A stretch of DNA of 64,000 bases, taken from DMER01 sp003451645 (lineage in GTDB: Bacteria; Pseudomonadota; Alphaproteobacteria; Micropepsales; Micropepsaceae). How positions within the stretch are numbered: the stretch's first letter is position 1; every line of letters starts with the position of its first letter. The translations under genes and the position numbers were made by a program. Below the pieces are notes generated by a model, which saw only the letters and a program-made list of their open reading frames with translations, was not told where the DNA came from and did no database searches. Shown piece by piece: positions 11,688 to 20,953 of the stretch. The DNA is taken from positions 11,715 to 75,714 of the forward strand of contig DALYLR010000016.1 of assembly GCA_031976175.1 (NCBI GenBank), read 5' to 3'.

Positions 11688-12101
11688 ATGCAAACCGAAG
11701 CGATTGCCCGCGTGCGCCAGTATTATGATTGCTTCAACCGCGGCGACCGGCCGGGCATGGCCGCCTGCCTTGCCGAGACTTTCGTCCATGATGTGAATGA
11801 GGGCGCGCAGCGCCAAGGCAAGGCCCGCTTCCTCGACTTTATGGCCCATATGGACCGCTGCTATGCAGAGGAGCTGCGCGATATCGTGATCATGGCAGCG
11901 CCCGACGGCATGCGGGCCGCGGCGGAATTCGTCGTACACGGAAGATATATTGCCACGGACGAAGGTCTGCCGCCGGCCAATGGGCAGCACTATGTCCTGC
12001 CAGCGGGCGCCTTCTTTGCGCTTGAGGGCGGCCTGATCGCGCGGGTGACCACATACTACAATCTGCGCAATTGGATCGCTCAAGTGTCTGCTGGCGCATG
12101 A
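11688..12101 (+). CDS. SnoaL-like / NTF2-fold protein (ketosteroid isomerase-related)
   Basis: A 137-residue NTF2-like protein. The opening MQTEAIARVRQYYDCFNRGDRPGMAACLAETFVHDVNEG is typical of the TIGR02096/SnoaL type, as is the closing pattern GAFFALEGGLIARVTTYYNLRNWI. The fold forms a conical pocket used for small hydrophobic ligands in isomerases and cyclases; no reaction can be inferred. It sits 3 bp after the VOC gene and its stop overlaps the GNAT start (ATGA at 12098). Confidence 0.85.
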   Translation: MQTEAIARVRQYYDCFNRGDRPGMAACLAETFVHDVNEGAQRQGKARFLDFMAHMDRCYAEELRDIVIMAAPDGMRAAAEFVVHGRYIATDEGLPPANGQHYVLPAGAFFALEGGLIARVTTYYNLRNWIAQVSAGA

Positions 12102-12694
12102 GTGTGCGGATCGAGGTCCTTGGCGGAGTCCTTCTGCGCGATCATCTCGAGGGGCTTGCGCGGCTGCGGATCGAGGTCTTCCGCGATTGGCCCTATCTCT
12201 ATGACGGCAGCATGGCCTATGAGGCGGAGTATTTGCGAGGCTTCTCGCGCCAGCCTGGTGCAGTCATTGTTGCCGCATTCGATGGAGACGCGCTGATTGG
12301 GGCATCGACCGCTGCGCCCTTGCTGGGTCAGGCCGGCTATGTGACGGCCCCATTCACCGCCAGCGGTCTGCCTTTGGAGCGCTTCTTCTACTTCGGCGAA
12401 TCGGTGTTGCTGCCCCAATATCGTGGCCAAGGCATTGGGGTCGCGTTCTTTGCGGAGCGAGAGGCAGCAGCCCGGCGGTATGGCGGCATTGAGACATGCG
12501 TTTTCTGTGCTGTGCAACGCGCCTCAGATGATCCGCGCAAGCCAATGGGCGCGACCTCCCTTGAGCCATTTTGGGCACGGCGCGGCTATCGTCGATGGGA
12601 CGGCATGATGTGTTCCATCGTCTGGCAAGAGATCGGTGGTGAGGGCGAGATTGCCAACAATATGCAGTTCTGGCGCAAGGACTTGCACGCATGA
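12098..12694 (+). CDS. GNAT-family N-acetyltransferase
   Basis: A 198-residue acetyltransferase of the GNAT fold. The acetyl-CoA binding motif A appears as FYFGESVLLPQYRGQGIGVAFFAEREAAARR (Q/R-x-x-G-x-G/A within YRGQGIG). An N-terminal acceptor-binding half holds LARLRIEVFRDWPYLYDGSMAYEAEYL. ATG at 12098 overlaps the preceding stop and ATG at 12691 of the following nitrilase overlaps its own stop, so all three genes are coupled. Proteins of this kind frequently neighbour a carbon-nitrogen hydrolase, which suggests a shared amide or amine substrate, but the substrate is unknown. Confidence 0.87.
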   Translation: MSVRIEVLGGVLLRDHLEGLARLRIEVFRDWPYLYDGSMAYEAEYLRGFSRQPGAVIVAAFDGDALIGASTAAPLLGQAGYVTAPFTASGLPLERFFYFGESVLLPQYRGQGIGVAFFAEREAAARRYGGIETCVFCAVQRASDDPRKPMGATSLEPFWARRGYRRWDGMMCSIVWQEIGGEGEIANNMQFWRKDLHA

Positions 12695-13587
12695 GTGAGA
12701 CATGGACGATTGCCGCCGCCCAATATCCGTTGCACCGCGTCAGAGATTTCAAGGCATATGCAGAGCATATCCACACATGGGTGGAGGAGGGCGCTCGGCG
12801 CGCCCAACTGTTGGTCTTTCCGGAATATGCGTCCGTGGAAATCGGCGGCATGATCGAGGGACCAGAAGGGCTGAACAGCAAAAACTTGCTACGAGTGATT
12901 GCGCGTTGGCGGCCAGAGCTTGATGAGCTGCATGCCCAATTGTCCCGCCGGTTTGGCGTTTACATCCTGGCCGGGTCTTGTCCTTCGGTTGATCACGCCG
13001 GGGTGGTTCGCAATGCGGCCAGGCTCTTCGCGCCAAGCGGCGCCATGGGTGTCCAAGACAAGCTCATGATGACCCGCTTTGAGGACGAGGAGGCGGGCGT
13101 GAGCCCAGGACGCGGCCCCCAAGTGTTTGACACATCGCTAGGGCGGATCGGCATCGCCACTTGCTTTGATATCGAGTTTCCTTTGATCACGCGCGCGATG
13201 GTGGAGGCCGGAGCGGAGGTGATCTTGGCGCCCTCATGCACAGAGGCTCTCCATGGCTATTGGCGCGTCAGGGTAGGTGCGCAGGCGCGAGCTCTCGAAA
13301 ACCAGTGTTACGTGGTCCAGTCGCCTCTGTTGGGACGCGCATCCTGGCTCCATGGGTTTGAGCAGAACACAGGGGCCGCCGGCGTCTTCGCGCCGCCCGA
13401 CGGCGAATTTCCGGCCGATGGCGTTGTGGCCCTGGGCGCCATGAACGCTCCCGGCTGGACTTATGCAGAGATCAAGTTTGATGCTTTGGCGCGGGTTCGG
13501 CACGAAGGAGCGGTGTTCAACTACAAGCACTGGGGCCTGCAACCGGGAGCAACGCCGCTTCCCGCCGTGCTTCAACCGCTGGATTGA
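12691..13587 (+). CDS. Carbon-nitrogen hydrolase (nitrilase superfamily)
   Basis: A 298-residue nitrilase-fold amidase. The catalytic triad is visible: Glu45 in LLVFPEYAS, Lys124 in VQDKLMM and Cys158 in IATCFDIEFP. The length and single-domain layout match branch members that hydrolyse small amides or N-carbamoyl compounds rather than the NAD-synthetase fusions. The ATGA overlap with the GNAT gene argues for a common pathway. The hairpin TCCTGG/CCAGGA at 13588-13607 directly follows the stop but lacks a T-run, so it is only a weak terminator candidate. Confidence 0.9.
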   Translation: MSETWTIAAAQYPLHRVRDFKAYAEHIHTWVEEGARRAQLLVFPEYASVEIGGMIEGPEGLNSKNLLRVIARWRPELDELHAQLSRRFGVYILAGSCPSVDHAGVVRNAARLFAPSGAMGVQDKLMMTRFEDEEAGVSPGRGPQVFDTSLGRIGIATCFDIEFPLITRAMVEAGAEVILAPSCTEALHGYWRVRVGAQARALENQCYVVQSPLLGRASWLHGFEQNTGAAGVFAPPDGEFPADGVVALGAMNAPGWTYAEIKFDALARVRHEGAVFNYKHWGLQPGATPLPAVLQPLD

Positions 13588-13648
13588 TCCTGGTCAAAGT
13601 GCCAGGACGAAGCATGCTGCAGGCTGAGCGCAAACCGGAGGGCGGACC

Positions 13649-13864
13649 ATGAGCGCTAGCGACATAGCAGCCAAGCATTTTGCCGCGGCGATGGCGGACG
13701 TCTCGCAACAGGGTACAGATCCCGATGCGGTCGCTCGGCAATTTCTATCGCTGATCATCAAGAATTTCTTGGAGCGGCGGCCGGTCCAGGATGTGCGCGC
13801 GGAACTTTTGACCGCGGCAGACAATGTCGATCCCGGCACGGATTACATGTTCATGAGGCCTTAA
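13649..13864 (+). CDS. Small conserved-type hypothetical protein
   Basis: A 71-residue, probably helical soluble protein (MSASDIAAKHFAAAMADVSQ...). The ATG at 13649 is preceded by GGAGGGCGGACC, a good ribosome binding site, which is the main reason to believe in it. It overlaps the 3' end of the convergent S9 peptidase gene by 4 bp. It has no signal peptide, membrane segment or Cys. I do not recognise a family. Confidence 0.6.
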   Translation: MSASDIAAKHFAAAMADVSQQGTDPDAVARQFLSLIIKNFLERRPVQDVRAELLTAADNVDPGTDYMFMRP

Positions 13865-15945
13865 GGACGGCCAGTGCGCACCAAGGCCTCACCCAGTCCA
13901 GGCACGGCCTCCTTGCCAGTCGGAACAGCGATGGATGCGCCCCGAAAATCATTCCCGATTGGCTCCTTCTGCCCGCCAAGGCATTGACCCAAGAACGCTT
14001 CAGCGGCCGCATAAAATGACAACCTGTTCTCAGGTCTGGCGAAGCCGTGGCCTTCATCCGCGTAAAGAAGATATGTGACAGGAATATTCTTGGCAGTCAT
14101 CGCCTGCACAATCTGATCGGCTTCGGCTTGTTTGACGCGCGGGTCATTAGCCCCTTGGGCAATGAGCAAGGGCCGCTCGATTTTGTCCGCCCGAAACAGC
14201 GGCGACCGTTCCCGCAACAACGCCCGCCCCTCCGACGTTCTAGGGTCTGCGACGCGCTTGCGGAAATTGTCGAGAAAAGCCGTCCAATAGGGCGGAATGG
14301 ACGCCAGGAGCGTGTTGAGATTAGAGGGTCCAACGATCGAGACCCCACAGGCAAAATCCTTTGGCGTAAAGGCGAGCCCGACCAGAGCCGCATAGCCGCC
14401 AAAGGATCCGCCATAAATTGCGACCTTGTCCTTCTGCGCGATTTTTGACGCAACCGCCCAGTTCACAGCGTCGATCAGGTCGTCGTGCATGCGGGCGCCC
14501 CATTGGCCGTCGGCCGCATTGACAAAGGCCTTCCCGAACCCGGTTGAGCCCCGATAATTGACGCTCAGGACCGCATAGCCGCGATTGGCGAGCCACTGAT
14601 GCTCGGGGTTATAGCCATATCGGTCGCGGGCCCATGGGCCGCCGTGAACGTTAAGGACCAGTGGTAAAGGTCTGTCCGGGCGGCCATCCATGCCTACGTC
14701 GCTGCCCTTGGGCAAGGTGAGGTAACTCACAAGCTCAAGGCCGTCGCGCGCCTTGATCCGATGGGAGGCCATGGGCACGAGCGGGGCAGTTTCTAGGGCC
14801 GGCCGGGATGTAAAAAGCCGCTCCAGAGTCTTGGTCTTGCGGTCATAGAGGGCAAAGCTGACGGGCGCATCGCTGTTGTCGATGCGCAACGTCCAGAGCC
14901 GATTATCCGCAGACTGACTTAACACCATCCACGCGCCAGGCAATAGCTTGCTCAGATATGCGATATCGGGCGCGGTCTCCGGCGAAAGCGCAGTCCAGCG
15001 CGGCTGGTCATACTCGCTGAAATAGGCCAGAATGCTCCTGCTCTGAGGGTCGAGGATGACACTGGAAATGTCGGATTGCGCCGCTTCCGCCAGCACATTC
15101 TCGTTGCCAGTCGCCAGGTCGCGAACAACCAGGGCCGTTGTATTCCTCCCTCTGCTATCCTGCATCAGGAGTGATTTGCCATCGCCGGTTATTGCGACCA
15201 GCATGGTATTCAAGCTGTCTTCCGGCGGGATATGGAACAGCGGTTTCCAGGCCTGACCCGCACGCCCATAGGTCTGGAACCCGCCATCTGGCGTTGCCTT
15301 CAATGCCGTGCGCAAGACAAGGGTCTTGTCAGCCAGGTATTCGGCAAAACCCTCATTGCGTTCGACCAACGTGCGTTTGCCGGAGATAATGTTGATGCGC
15401 CAAACATCATGCCACTTCGGGTCACGGTCATTGAGACCGACGAGGATGTCATCGGGGATCGCTGGCGAGGCCGCAATCAGTGCAGCTCTGGCGCCTCGGA
15501 ACGGCGTGAGATTGACCGTCTTGCCGTGGGCCAGATCGACTGCGAACAGATTGTAGTTCTCGTTTCCGCTTTCGTCCTGCTTGTAGAGAATATGGGTGTT
15601 GTTGAAGGCCCACGAGAAACTACGAACGGGCCGGACTCTTTCGTTCGTCACCGCTTTGGCGCCGCTCAGCTTGCCTCGTTCCGCCACATGGATGTTCATA
15701 ACCCCGTTCAGCGGCGCCAGAAAGGCAATGCGGCGCCCGTCTGGGCTAATGAGCGGGCTAGCCCGGTCCGGATTTCCAAAGATTTCCTGCCGGGGGATAA
15801 GTGCGTTCGATCGCACTTGTGCCGTGGAAACTTGGGCAATGGAAACCAACACCACCAAGATGGCCGTGGCCACCCCTGGATATGCAGTCCATTGCCAAGT
15901 GAACGCCCGTCTGCACGCCAAAACCATGCCCTTCTCTAGCCGCAA
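13861..15945 (-). CDS. S9 (prolyl oligopeptidase) family peptidase, exported
   Basis: A 694-residue serine peptidase with an N-terminal hydrophobic export signal (GVATAILVVLVSIAQVSTAQV). A beta-propeller region of WD40/TolB-like repeats follows (PLISPDGRRIAFLAP, RSFSWAFNNTHILYKQD). The C-terminal alpha/beta hydrolase domain has the nucleophile Ser in YGGSFGGYAAL, Asp in GANDPRVKQ and His in DEGHGFARPENR. This layout is typical of periplasmic dipeptidyl/acylaminoacyl peptidases that degrade short peptides. The first ATG gives a rather long basic n-region; a start at the second Met (residue 7) is possible. It is monocistronic and converges on the small ORF ending at 13864. Confidence 0.92.
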   Translation of the reverse strand: MRLEKGMVLACRRAFTWQWTAYPGVATAILVVLVSIAQVSTAQVRSNALIPRQEIFGNPDRASPLISPDGRRIAFLAPLNGVMNIHVAERGKLSGAKAVTNERVRPVRSFSWAFNNTHILYKQDESGNENYNLFAVDLAHGKTVNLTPFRGARAALIAASPAIPDDILVGLNDRDPKWHDVWRINIISGKRTLVERNEGFAEYLADKTLVLRTALKATPDGGFQTYGRAGQAWKPLFHIPPEDSLNTMLVAITGDGKSLLMQDSRGRNTTALVVRDLATGNENVLAEAAQSDISSVILDPQSRSILAYFSEYDQPRWTALSPETAPDIAYLSKLLPGAWMVLSQSADNRLWTLRIDNSDAPVSFALYDRKTKTLERLFTSRPALETAPLVPMASHRIKARDGLELVSYLTLPKGSDVGMDGRPDRPLPLVLNVHGGPWARDRYGYNPEHQWLANRGYAVLSVNYRGSTGFGKAFVNAADGQWGARMHDDLIDAVNWAVASKIAQKDKVAIYGGSFGGYAALVGLAFTPKDFACGVSIVGPSNLNTLLASIPPYWTAFLDNFRKRVADPRTSEGRALLRERSPLFRADKIERPLLIAQGANDPRVKQAEADQIVQAMTAKNIPVTYLLYADEGHGFARPENRLSFYAAAEAFLGQCLGGQKEPIGNDFRGASIAVPTGKEAVPGLGEALVRTGRP

Positions 15946-16023
15946 TTAATCGTTTCAGGCCAATGACATGATCGTCATAGCGGCTCACAAGGCGGTGAAC
16001 CTTTGCTGGATCGGAGTCCGGCG

Positions 16024-16761
16024 CTAGTTCAACTCAAAAACGACCGAGACCGTCGCACTCACCTGCTGCTGGCCCGCTTCGATCGGGACCGGCGCGCTCT
16101 CCAAGGCGACGGCACGTGCAGCAAACATGGGGACGGGCGCCTGCGCGCCGCCTTCAGAGATCGACAGAACACGCCCAACCGAGACCCCCGCTGCTTTGGC
16201 ATAGGTTTCCGCACGCGCCTTGGCGTCGGCGATTGCGGCTTCGCGCGCCTCCGTCATCAGCGCCTTCGTATCCTTGATCGAGAAATTGATCCCGCCCACT
16301 TCGTTGGAGCCCAATTGCACGACCTGGTCCAGGATGGCGCCCATCTTGCTCAAGTCACGTACCAGGATGGAGACACTGTTGGACACGCGGTAGCTGCTAA
16401 TCTTGGGGCGCCGTGGGATGCCTGGTTGCTCATTTTCATAGACCGGCGAGACCGAGAAATTGCTCGTTTGGATATCTTTGTCCTCAATGCCGGCTTTCTT
16501 GAGTTCCGCAATCACTTGCGTCATTTGGGCGGTATTGGCTGAGAGAGCTGCCTGCGCAGTCGCAGCCTCTGAGGTGACGCCCGTTGAGATCGAGGCCTGA
16601 TCCGGACGGCCATAGGCCTCGCCCTCGCCATTGACGCTGATTGTGCGGGCCATTCGATGCTCCCCATTGGCATGTGACGGCTCAGGGCGCCACAAGAGAT
16701 TGCTAGCGAAAGCTGCGCCCAGAATGATGGCAGCACCAGCAGCGATATGGATCAAGCGCAT
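16024..16761 (-). CDS. SIMPL domain-containing (DUF541, Oxidative stress defence-like) periplasmic protein
   Basis: A 245-residue exported protein with an N-terminal signal/anchor (LIHIAAGAAIILGAAFASNLLW). The SIMPL domain is recognised from RTISVNGEGEAYGRPDQASISTGV at its start and AIADAKARAETYAKAAGVSVGRVLSISEGG near its end. Related proteins (E. coli YggE, BP26 of Brucella) form ring-like assemblies and have been linked to stress tolerance. It is followed by a gap and then S9 peptidase on the same strand, probably separate units. Confidence 0.9.
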   Translation of the reverse strand: MRLIHIAAGAAIILGAAFASNLLWRPEPSHANGEHRMARTISVNGEGEAYGRPDQASISTGVTSEAATAQAALSANTAQMTQVIAELKKAGIEDKDIQTSNFSVSPVYENEQPGIPRRPKISSYRVSNSVSILVRDLSKMGAILDQVVQLGSNEVGGINFSIKDTKALMTEAREAAIADAKARAETYAKAAGVSVGRVLSISEGGAQAPVPMFAARAVALESAPVPIEAGQQQVSATVSVVFELN

Positions 16762-16872
16762 TGATTGTCCCTCTCATTGGGGGTGATTTGGTCTTTGAGT
16801 TTAAGGACTTAGACAGGGCAAAAAAAGGGCTGTATTGAGGCGGCCTCAATCAGAGCCGGTGATCTTCCTGCT

Positions 16873-16901
16873 TTGGTTTCGGCATCGCGATCTGCTATAG
16901 G
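16873..16901 (+). promoter_or_regulatory. Probable promoter of tRNA-Ile2
   Basis: TTGGTT (16873-16878) and TATAGG (16896-16901) are separated by exactly 17 bp. Initiation would fall near 16907, about 15 nt before the mature tRNA 5' end. The -10 is good; the -35 is imperfect. Confidence 0.5.
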
Positions 16902-16921
16902 GGCGGGCTCCGATGACGGTG

Positions 16922-16998
16922 GGGCCTGTAGCTCAGTTGGTTAGAGCGGGCCGCTCATAACGGTCTGGTCGCAGGTTCGAGTCCTGCCGGGCCCACCA
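16922..16998 (+). tRNA. tRNA-Ile2 (anticodon CAU, lysidine-modified)
   Basis: A complete 77-nt cloverleaf. Acceptor GGGCCTG pairs with CGGGCCC; the D-arm stem is GCTC/GAGC; the anticodon stem is GGCCG/CGGTC with loop CTCATAA, giving anticodon CAT; the T-arm is GCAGG-TTCGAGT-CCTGC; discriminator A is followed by an encoded CCA. Although CAT would formally read Met, the acceptor and anticodon-arm context (GCTCATAAC ... TGGTCGC) match bacterial tRNA-Ile2. In that tRNA TilS converts C34 to lysidine so it reads AUA. It lacks the unpaired 1-72 pair of initiator tRNA. Confidence 0.93.
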
Positions 16999-17032
16999 TA
17001 TCTCACTCCCCTGTTCACCGAGAGCATTGCGA

Positions 17033-18253
17033 ATGAACCCGGCCCTGGTTGTCGTTATTGGCGCGGGGCCTGCAGGTCTTATGGCCGCGGAAAGGCTCGC
17101 GTCTCAGGGGATTGCGGTGCGCGTGTTCGACCACATGCCCTCGCCCGCGCGAAAATTCCTGATGGCCGGGCGCGGCGGCCTCAATCTGACCCATAGCGAG
17201 CCTCTGCCTCAGTTCCTGCAGCGCTACGGCAGTGCTGCAGCGGATTTAGAACCGATGCTCAGGGCTTTCCCACCGCAAGCGCTGATCGCATGGGCAGAAG
17301 GCTTGGGGCAGGAGACCTTTGTGGGGAGCAGCGGCAGGGTATTCCCCAAGGCCATGAAGGCCTCTCCCTTGTTGCGCGCCTGGTTGCGGAGGTTGGAAGG
17401 CCTGGGCGTCCAGATTGAGCTGCGCCGGCGGTGGCTTGGGTTTGATGGTCCGGGCCGCGTGGTGATCGCGAATGCCGAAGGCGCGACGGAGGTTTTGCAG
17501 GCCGGCGCGATGTTGCTCGCGATGGGCGGCGCTAGTTGGCCGAAACTCGGCTCAGATGGTTTGTGGGCAACGGCGCTTGCGCGGGATGGGGTAAGTGTCG
17601 CACCGCTGACGCCATCGAATTGCGGGGTTATTGTGCAATGGAGCGAGGTCATGCGGGGCCGCTTCGCTGGCGCGGTGCTGAAGAATGCCGCCCTGTCCTG
17701 TGATGGCGTCACCGCGCGCGGAGACGTCGTGATCACGCAGTATGGACTGGAGGGTGGGGCGATATACGCCCTCAACAGGCAAGTCCGTGCAGCGTTGGCG
17801 GCAGGCATCACAGCCCGGCTCGCAATAGACTTACGCCCACAGATGACGTGTACGGATCTTTCCGGGCGCCTGCAAAGGGTCAGTCCGGATCAGTCCTTGA
17901 GCAACCGTTTGCGCAAAGCGGCGGCTTTGGATGCAGGAAGTATCCATCTCTTGCGCGAGAGTTTTGGGGCTGCCTTGAAGGCGGACGCGGACGCACTTGC
18001 GAAGATGATCAAGTCAGTCCCTGTTGACGTCACTGGTCTCGCAGCGATAGCGCGTGCGATCTCATCGGCCGGTGGCGTGCGATGGGAGGCCGTGGATAGT
18101 GGACTGATGCTCCGCAACCTCCCAGGTGTCTTCGTAGCAGGCGAAATGCTCGACTGGGATGCACCGACGGGCGGCTACTTGCTGCAGGCGTGTTTTTCAA
18201 CCGCTGTTTGGGCTGCCGATGCTATGGAACGCACCATAAACGCCAAACTGTGA
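17033..18253 (+). CDS. HI0933-like/TIGR03862 FAD-dependent oxidoreductase (BaiN/RdsA-type flavoprotein)
   Basis: A 406-residue flavoprotein. The N-terminal dinucleotide-binding fold is VVVIGAGPAGLMAAERLASQGI with a following acidic/basic switch. The family hallmark PARKFLMAGRGGLNLTHSE follows at about residues 40-58. The C-terminal FAD segment FVAGEMLDWDAPTGGYLLQACFSTAVWAA closes the fold. The family is annotated as NAD(P)/FAD-dependent oxidoreductase with unclear substrates. ATG 17033 is chosen over a TTG two codons upstream. It begins 35 bp after the tRNA and may be reached by read-through from the tRNA promoter. Confidence 0.92.
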   Translation: MNPALVVVIGAGPAGLMAAERLASQGIAVRVFDHMPSPARKFLMAGRGGLNLTHSEPLPQFLQRYGSAAADLEPMLRAFPPQALIAWAEGLGQETFVGSSGRVFPKAMKASPLLRAWLRRLEGLGVQIELRRRWLGFDGPGRVVIANAEGATEVLQAGAMLLAMGGASWPKLGSDGLWATALARDGVSVAPLTPSNCGVIVQWSEVMRGRFAGAVLKNAALSCDGVTARGDVVITQYGLEGGAIYALNRQVRAALAAGITARLAIDLRPQMTCTDLSGRLQRVSPDQSLSNRLRKAAALDAGSIHLLRESFGAALKADADALAKMIKSVPVDVTGLAAIARAISSAGGVRWEAVDSGLMLRNLPGVFVAGEMLDWDAPTGGYLLQACFSTAVWAADAMERTINAKL

Positions 18254-18444
18254 CCAACTACACCGTCAAACTTGCGGAAAGGCGTGCCATCTCGGGAGAA
18301 ATCCGTTAAAAATTACTTCGAAAGACGCAGGCCAATGCCACCGGGGCTTAAGGGGCCTCAGGTGATGATCAGGCATCTACGGTGGAGCCTGGCGTCCGCG
18401 CTGGAACGCTTTGCAGCCCGCCATCAATGAAGGGGCCCGAGTTC

Positions 18445-20949
18445 ATGCGTATAGTGTCTTCCTTTTTGTTGTCTGCATCTGCGTTTGCGCTAACGGCCGC
18501 AATCGCACCACAAGCCATTGCCTTGGACGCGGATCAATCAGACTTGACCTTACAGCCGGGCACGGAAGTCGGCACGGTGGCTCCGCTTCAGGAAGACGAT
18601 GTGTTTACTTTGGTCGTTAGCGGACGGCATGCAATCGTGCCTCTGGGCGAGGGGGTGTCGGCTGAGTTCGTGCGCCGGCGCAAGCCCACGCCGCCGCCAG
18701 CGCCGCCTCCGCCGCCTCCGCCGCCCGCCCCGCCTCCTCCTTCCGCATCGCCGCCGCCGCCGCCTCCGCCGGTGTCTCCGCCGCCGCCACCGCCGCCGCC
18801 TCCCTCAGCGGGCCTTGGTGTCATAGTCGGTGTTGTTGATACAGGCGTTGATCTTACCCACTCCGAGTTCACGGGGCGGATGCTCACGGGCCGTTGCTTT
18901 GGGAGCGCGTCTGCGTGCCCCACGTCCGTGCAGACAGGTGACGACAATCACGGTCATGGCAGTCACGTGGCCGGGATCGTTGCGAGCGCCAATAATGGCG
19001 TTGGCAACACGGGCGTTGCACCCACCGCGCGCATCTTGCCCGTCAAAGTCCTTAGCGGCTCTGGCAGCGGCAGCACCACCGATGTCGCCAATGGCATCAC
19101 ATGGGCTTGGCAGCAAGGAGCTCGTGTTATCAACATGAGCCTTGGCGGTTCGGGGGGGACACCTGATCTACAAACGGCAATCCGCAACGCGGCGCCGCAT
19201 GCGGTCCTAGTCGCAGCGGCAGGCAATAGTGGCTCGACACTCCCGCCGGGCTTCCCGGCACAATATGCCACCGCGTCAGGTGTGGTCGGCTCTATGTTGA
19301 TCGTGGGTTCGGTCAACAGCGCCAACACGATCTCAAGCTTCTCGCAAACGCCCGGCAGTGGCGGCTGCACGGGCACAGGCGCCGCGCGACGGTGCTGGCG
19401 TGACTTCTACGTGGTCGCACCCGGTGAAAATATCCTGTCTGCCTACAAAGATGGCCTATATGCCCGGATGACAGGCACGTCGATGGCGACACCTTATGTG
19501 TCGGGCGTTGCGGCGCTGGTCCTTGGCAAGACACCGTCCCTTACCCCCGCGCAAGTCGTTGACATCATCAAACGGTCTTCGATTGATCTGGGCGCTACTG
19601 GTGTCGACAACACCTATGGCTGGGGCCTCGTCAGCCCGACGCGCGCCTTGCAGCCCGTTGGTGGGGCCTCGGTCGCGGTTGCGGGCTCGACCGCGAGCGG
19701 CATGACAACGTCGGGCTACGTCTCAAACGCGGTGCATGGCGGGTCTTGGTCGGGCGCGCTGCAGAAATCGTCGGTCTTGCGCAAGGCCGCCGTGTTTGAC
19801 GCCTATGGTCGAGACTTTACCGCCGATCTGACTGCCAATGTCGGGTCGGGGGCGTTTAGCGCCCTTGCTGCCAGCGACATCACGGTGCTCGCTTGGACAC
19901 CGCAGGTCCATGTGAGCGAGGGGCTGTACATGACGGCCCTGCTTGATGATGGCGAGGTGAATAGCGTGGTCGCTCTGACCCAGCACGGTGATCGCGAGAG
20001 TGGCCTCCATGACGTCTTCATGGCGATGCGCATCAATGAGGACACGACCGTTATGGCGGGATACGATACGGCAACGGCTGGGCGCCTCAACGCGCTCGAT
20101 GTTGCCGCCGATCCTGACATGGCCGGACTTTTCCTCAGCGCCTCGGCACTCAATTCGCCCTACTTGGCGCTGACGGATGGCGGGACCTTTACTGGCGCGG
20201 TGACGCGGATCGGTGAAGGGCTGACCATGACCATCGCTCACGCCTGGAGCGAGGAGGAGGTCTACAGCGATCCGATGGATGCTTTCATCACCATCGATGA
20301 TTTCAGCATGGACTTCGTCGCCGAAGTTACGAACCCGCGCTCCGCCAAGAGCACAGTGGCTGGGCTGCAGTATAAGGCCAATGATTGGCTCGATCTGGGC
20401 CTGACCACAACTATGACCCGGGAAACCAACAGCCTGTTGGGCTCCATGGAGCAGGGGGCGCTTAGCCTGATTGCGGAAAGCGATACGGTGAGCTTGGGGC
20501 TCAGTGCGCGGCTCGATTTGGGCGATGGCTGGTCTGCCTCGGCCGCGTGGTCTGCGGGCCAGTCAACGGTGACGGCGGCAGAGGGCAGTCTCTTTGCCGA
20601 AGTCTCAAGCGTGACCTCGCAGGCCTATGGACTAGCGCTCTCCAAGCGGGCGGTGTTTACCGATGAAGATACTATCGGTGTTTCTGTGTCACGGCCGCTG
20701 CACATTTCGGATGGCGAAGCGCTGGTGCGGGCGTCAACAGGGGTAAGTGCCGGTGGACAGATCGTCTATGCGGAGGAGCGCTTGAAACTCGCGAGCGAGA
20801 CGCCCGAAACGCAGTATGAGGTGGGCTACTCCACGCGCCTTTCCGAACAGACCACGATGGGCGTGAGCGCGCTTTATCAGCAGAATGTTGATGGCGTGGC
20901 GGGTGAGCATGCGGCTGGCGTCATGGTCCGGATGCGGATGGAGTTCTAG
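18445..20949 (+). CDS. Secreted S8 (subtilisin-like) serine protease with Pro-rich linker and large C-terminal beta-rich domain
   Basis: An 834-residue exported protease. Residues 1-28 form a signal peptide (MRIVSSFLLSASAFALTAA.. ending AIA). About residues 77-118 are a proline-rich linker (runs of up to nine Pro). The S8 domain spans about 120-405 with triad Asp132 (VGVVDTGVD), His171 (HGHGSHVAG) and Ser346 (TGTSMATP). The last 430 residues are rich in alternating hydrophobic/Gly/Thr/Ser strands and end in Phe (VRMRMEF), suggesting an outer-membrane barrel or autotransporter-like translocator, though no canonical domain can be proven by eye. ATG 18445 has AAGGGG upstream; earlier in-frame ATGs lack a signal peptide. 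Confidence 0.88.
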   Translation: MRIVSSFLLSASAFALTAAIAPQAIALDADQSDLTLQPGTEVGTVAPLQEDDVFTLVVSGRHAIVPLGEGVSAEFVRRRKPTPPPAPPPPPPPPAPPPPSASPPPPPPPVSPPPPPPPPPSAGLGVIVGVVDTGVDLTHSEFTGRMLTGRCFGSASACPTSVQTGDDNHGHGSHVAGIVASANNGVGNTGVAPTARILPVKVLSGSGSGSTTDVANGITWAWQQGARVINMSLGGSGGTPDLQTAIRNAAPHAVLVAAAGNSGSTLPPGFPAQYATASGVVGSMLIVGSVNSANTISSFSQTPGSGGCTGTGAARRCWRDFYVVAPGENILSAYKDGLYARMTGTSMATPYVSGVAALVLGKTPSLTPAQVVDIIKRSSIDLGATGVDNTYGWGLVSPTRALQPVGGASVAVAGSTASGMTTSGYVSNAVHGGSWSGALQKSSVLRKAAVFDAYGRDFTADLTANVGSGAFSALAASDITVLAWTPQVHVSEGLYMTALLDDGEVNSVVALTQHGDRESGLHDVFMAMRINEDTTVMAGYDTATAGRLNALDVAADPDMAGLFLSASALNSPYLALTDGGTFTGAVTRIGEGLTMTIAHAWSEEEVYSDPMDAFITIDDFSMDFVAEVTNPRSAKSTVAGLQYKANDWLDLGLTTTMTRETNSLLGSMEQGALSLIAESDTVSLGLSARLDLGDGWSASAAWSAGQSTVTAAEGSLFAEVSSVTSQAYGLALSKRAVFTDEDTIGVSVSRPLHISDGEALVRASTGVSAGGQIVYAEERLKLASETPETQYEVGYSTRLSEQTTMGVSALYQQNVDGVAGEHAAGVMVRMRMEF

Positions 20950-20953
20950 AGAA

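Noticed and set aside
16922..16998. tRNA-Met (elongator or initiator)
   Set aside because: Acceptor and anticodon-arm sequence match tRNA-Ile2, and the 1-72 pair is G-C, which rules out the initiator form.
18690..18810. CCG/CCT-rich tract as a contingency repeat
   Set aside because: The codons are mixed Pro codons encoding an ordinary Pro-rich linker; no pure mononucleotide or short tandem unit long enough for phase variation.
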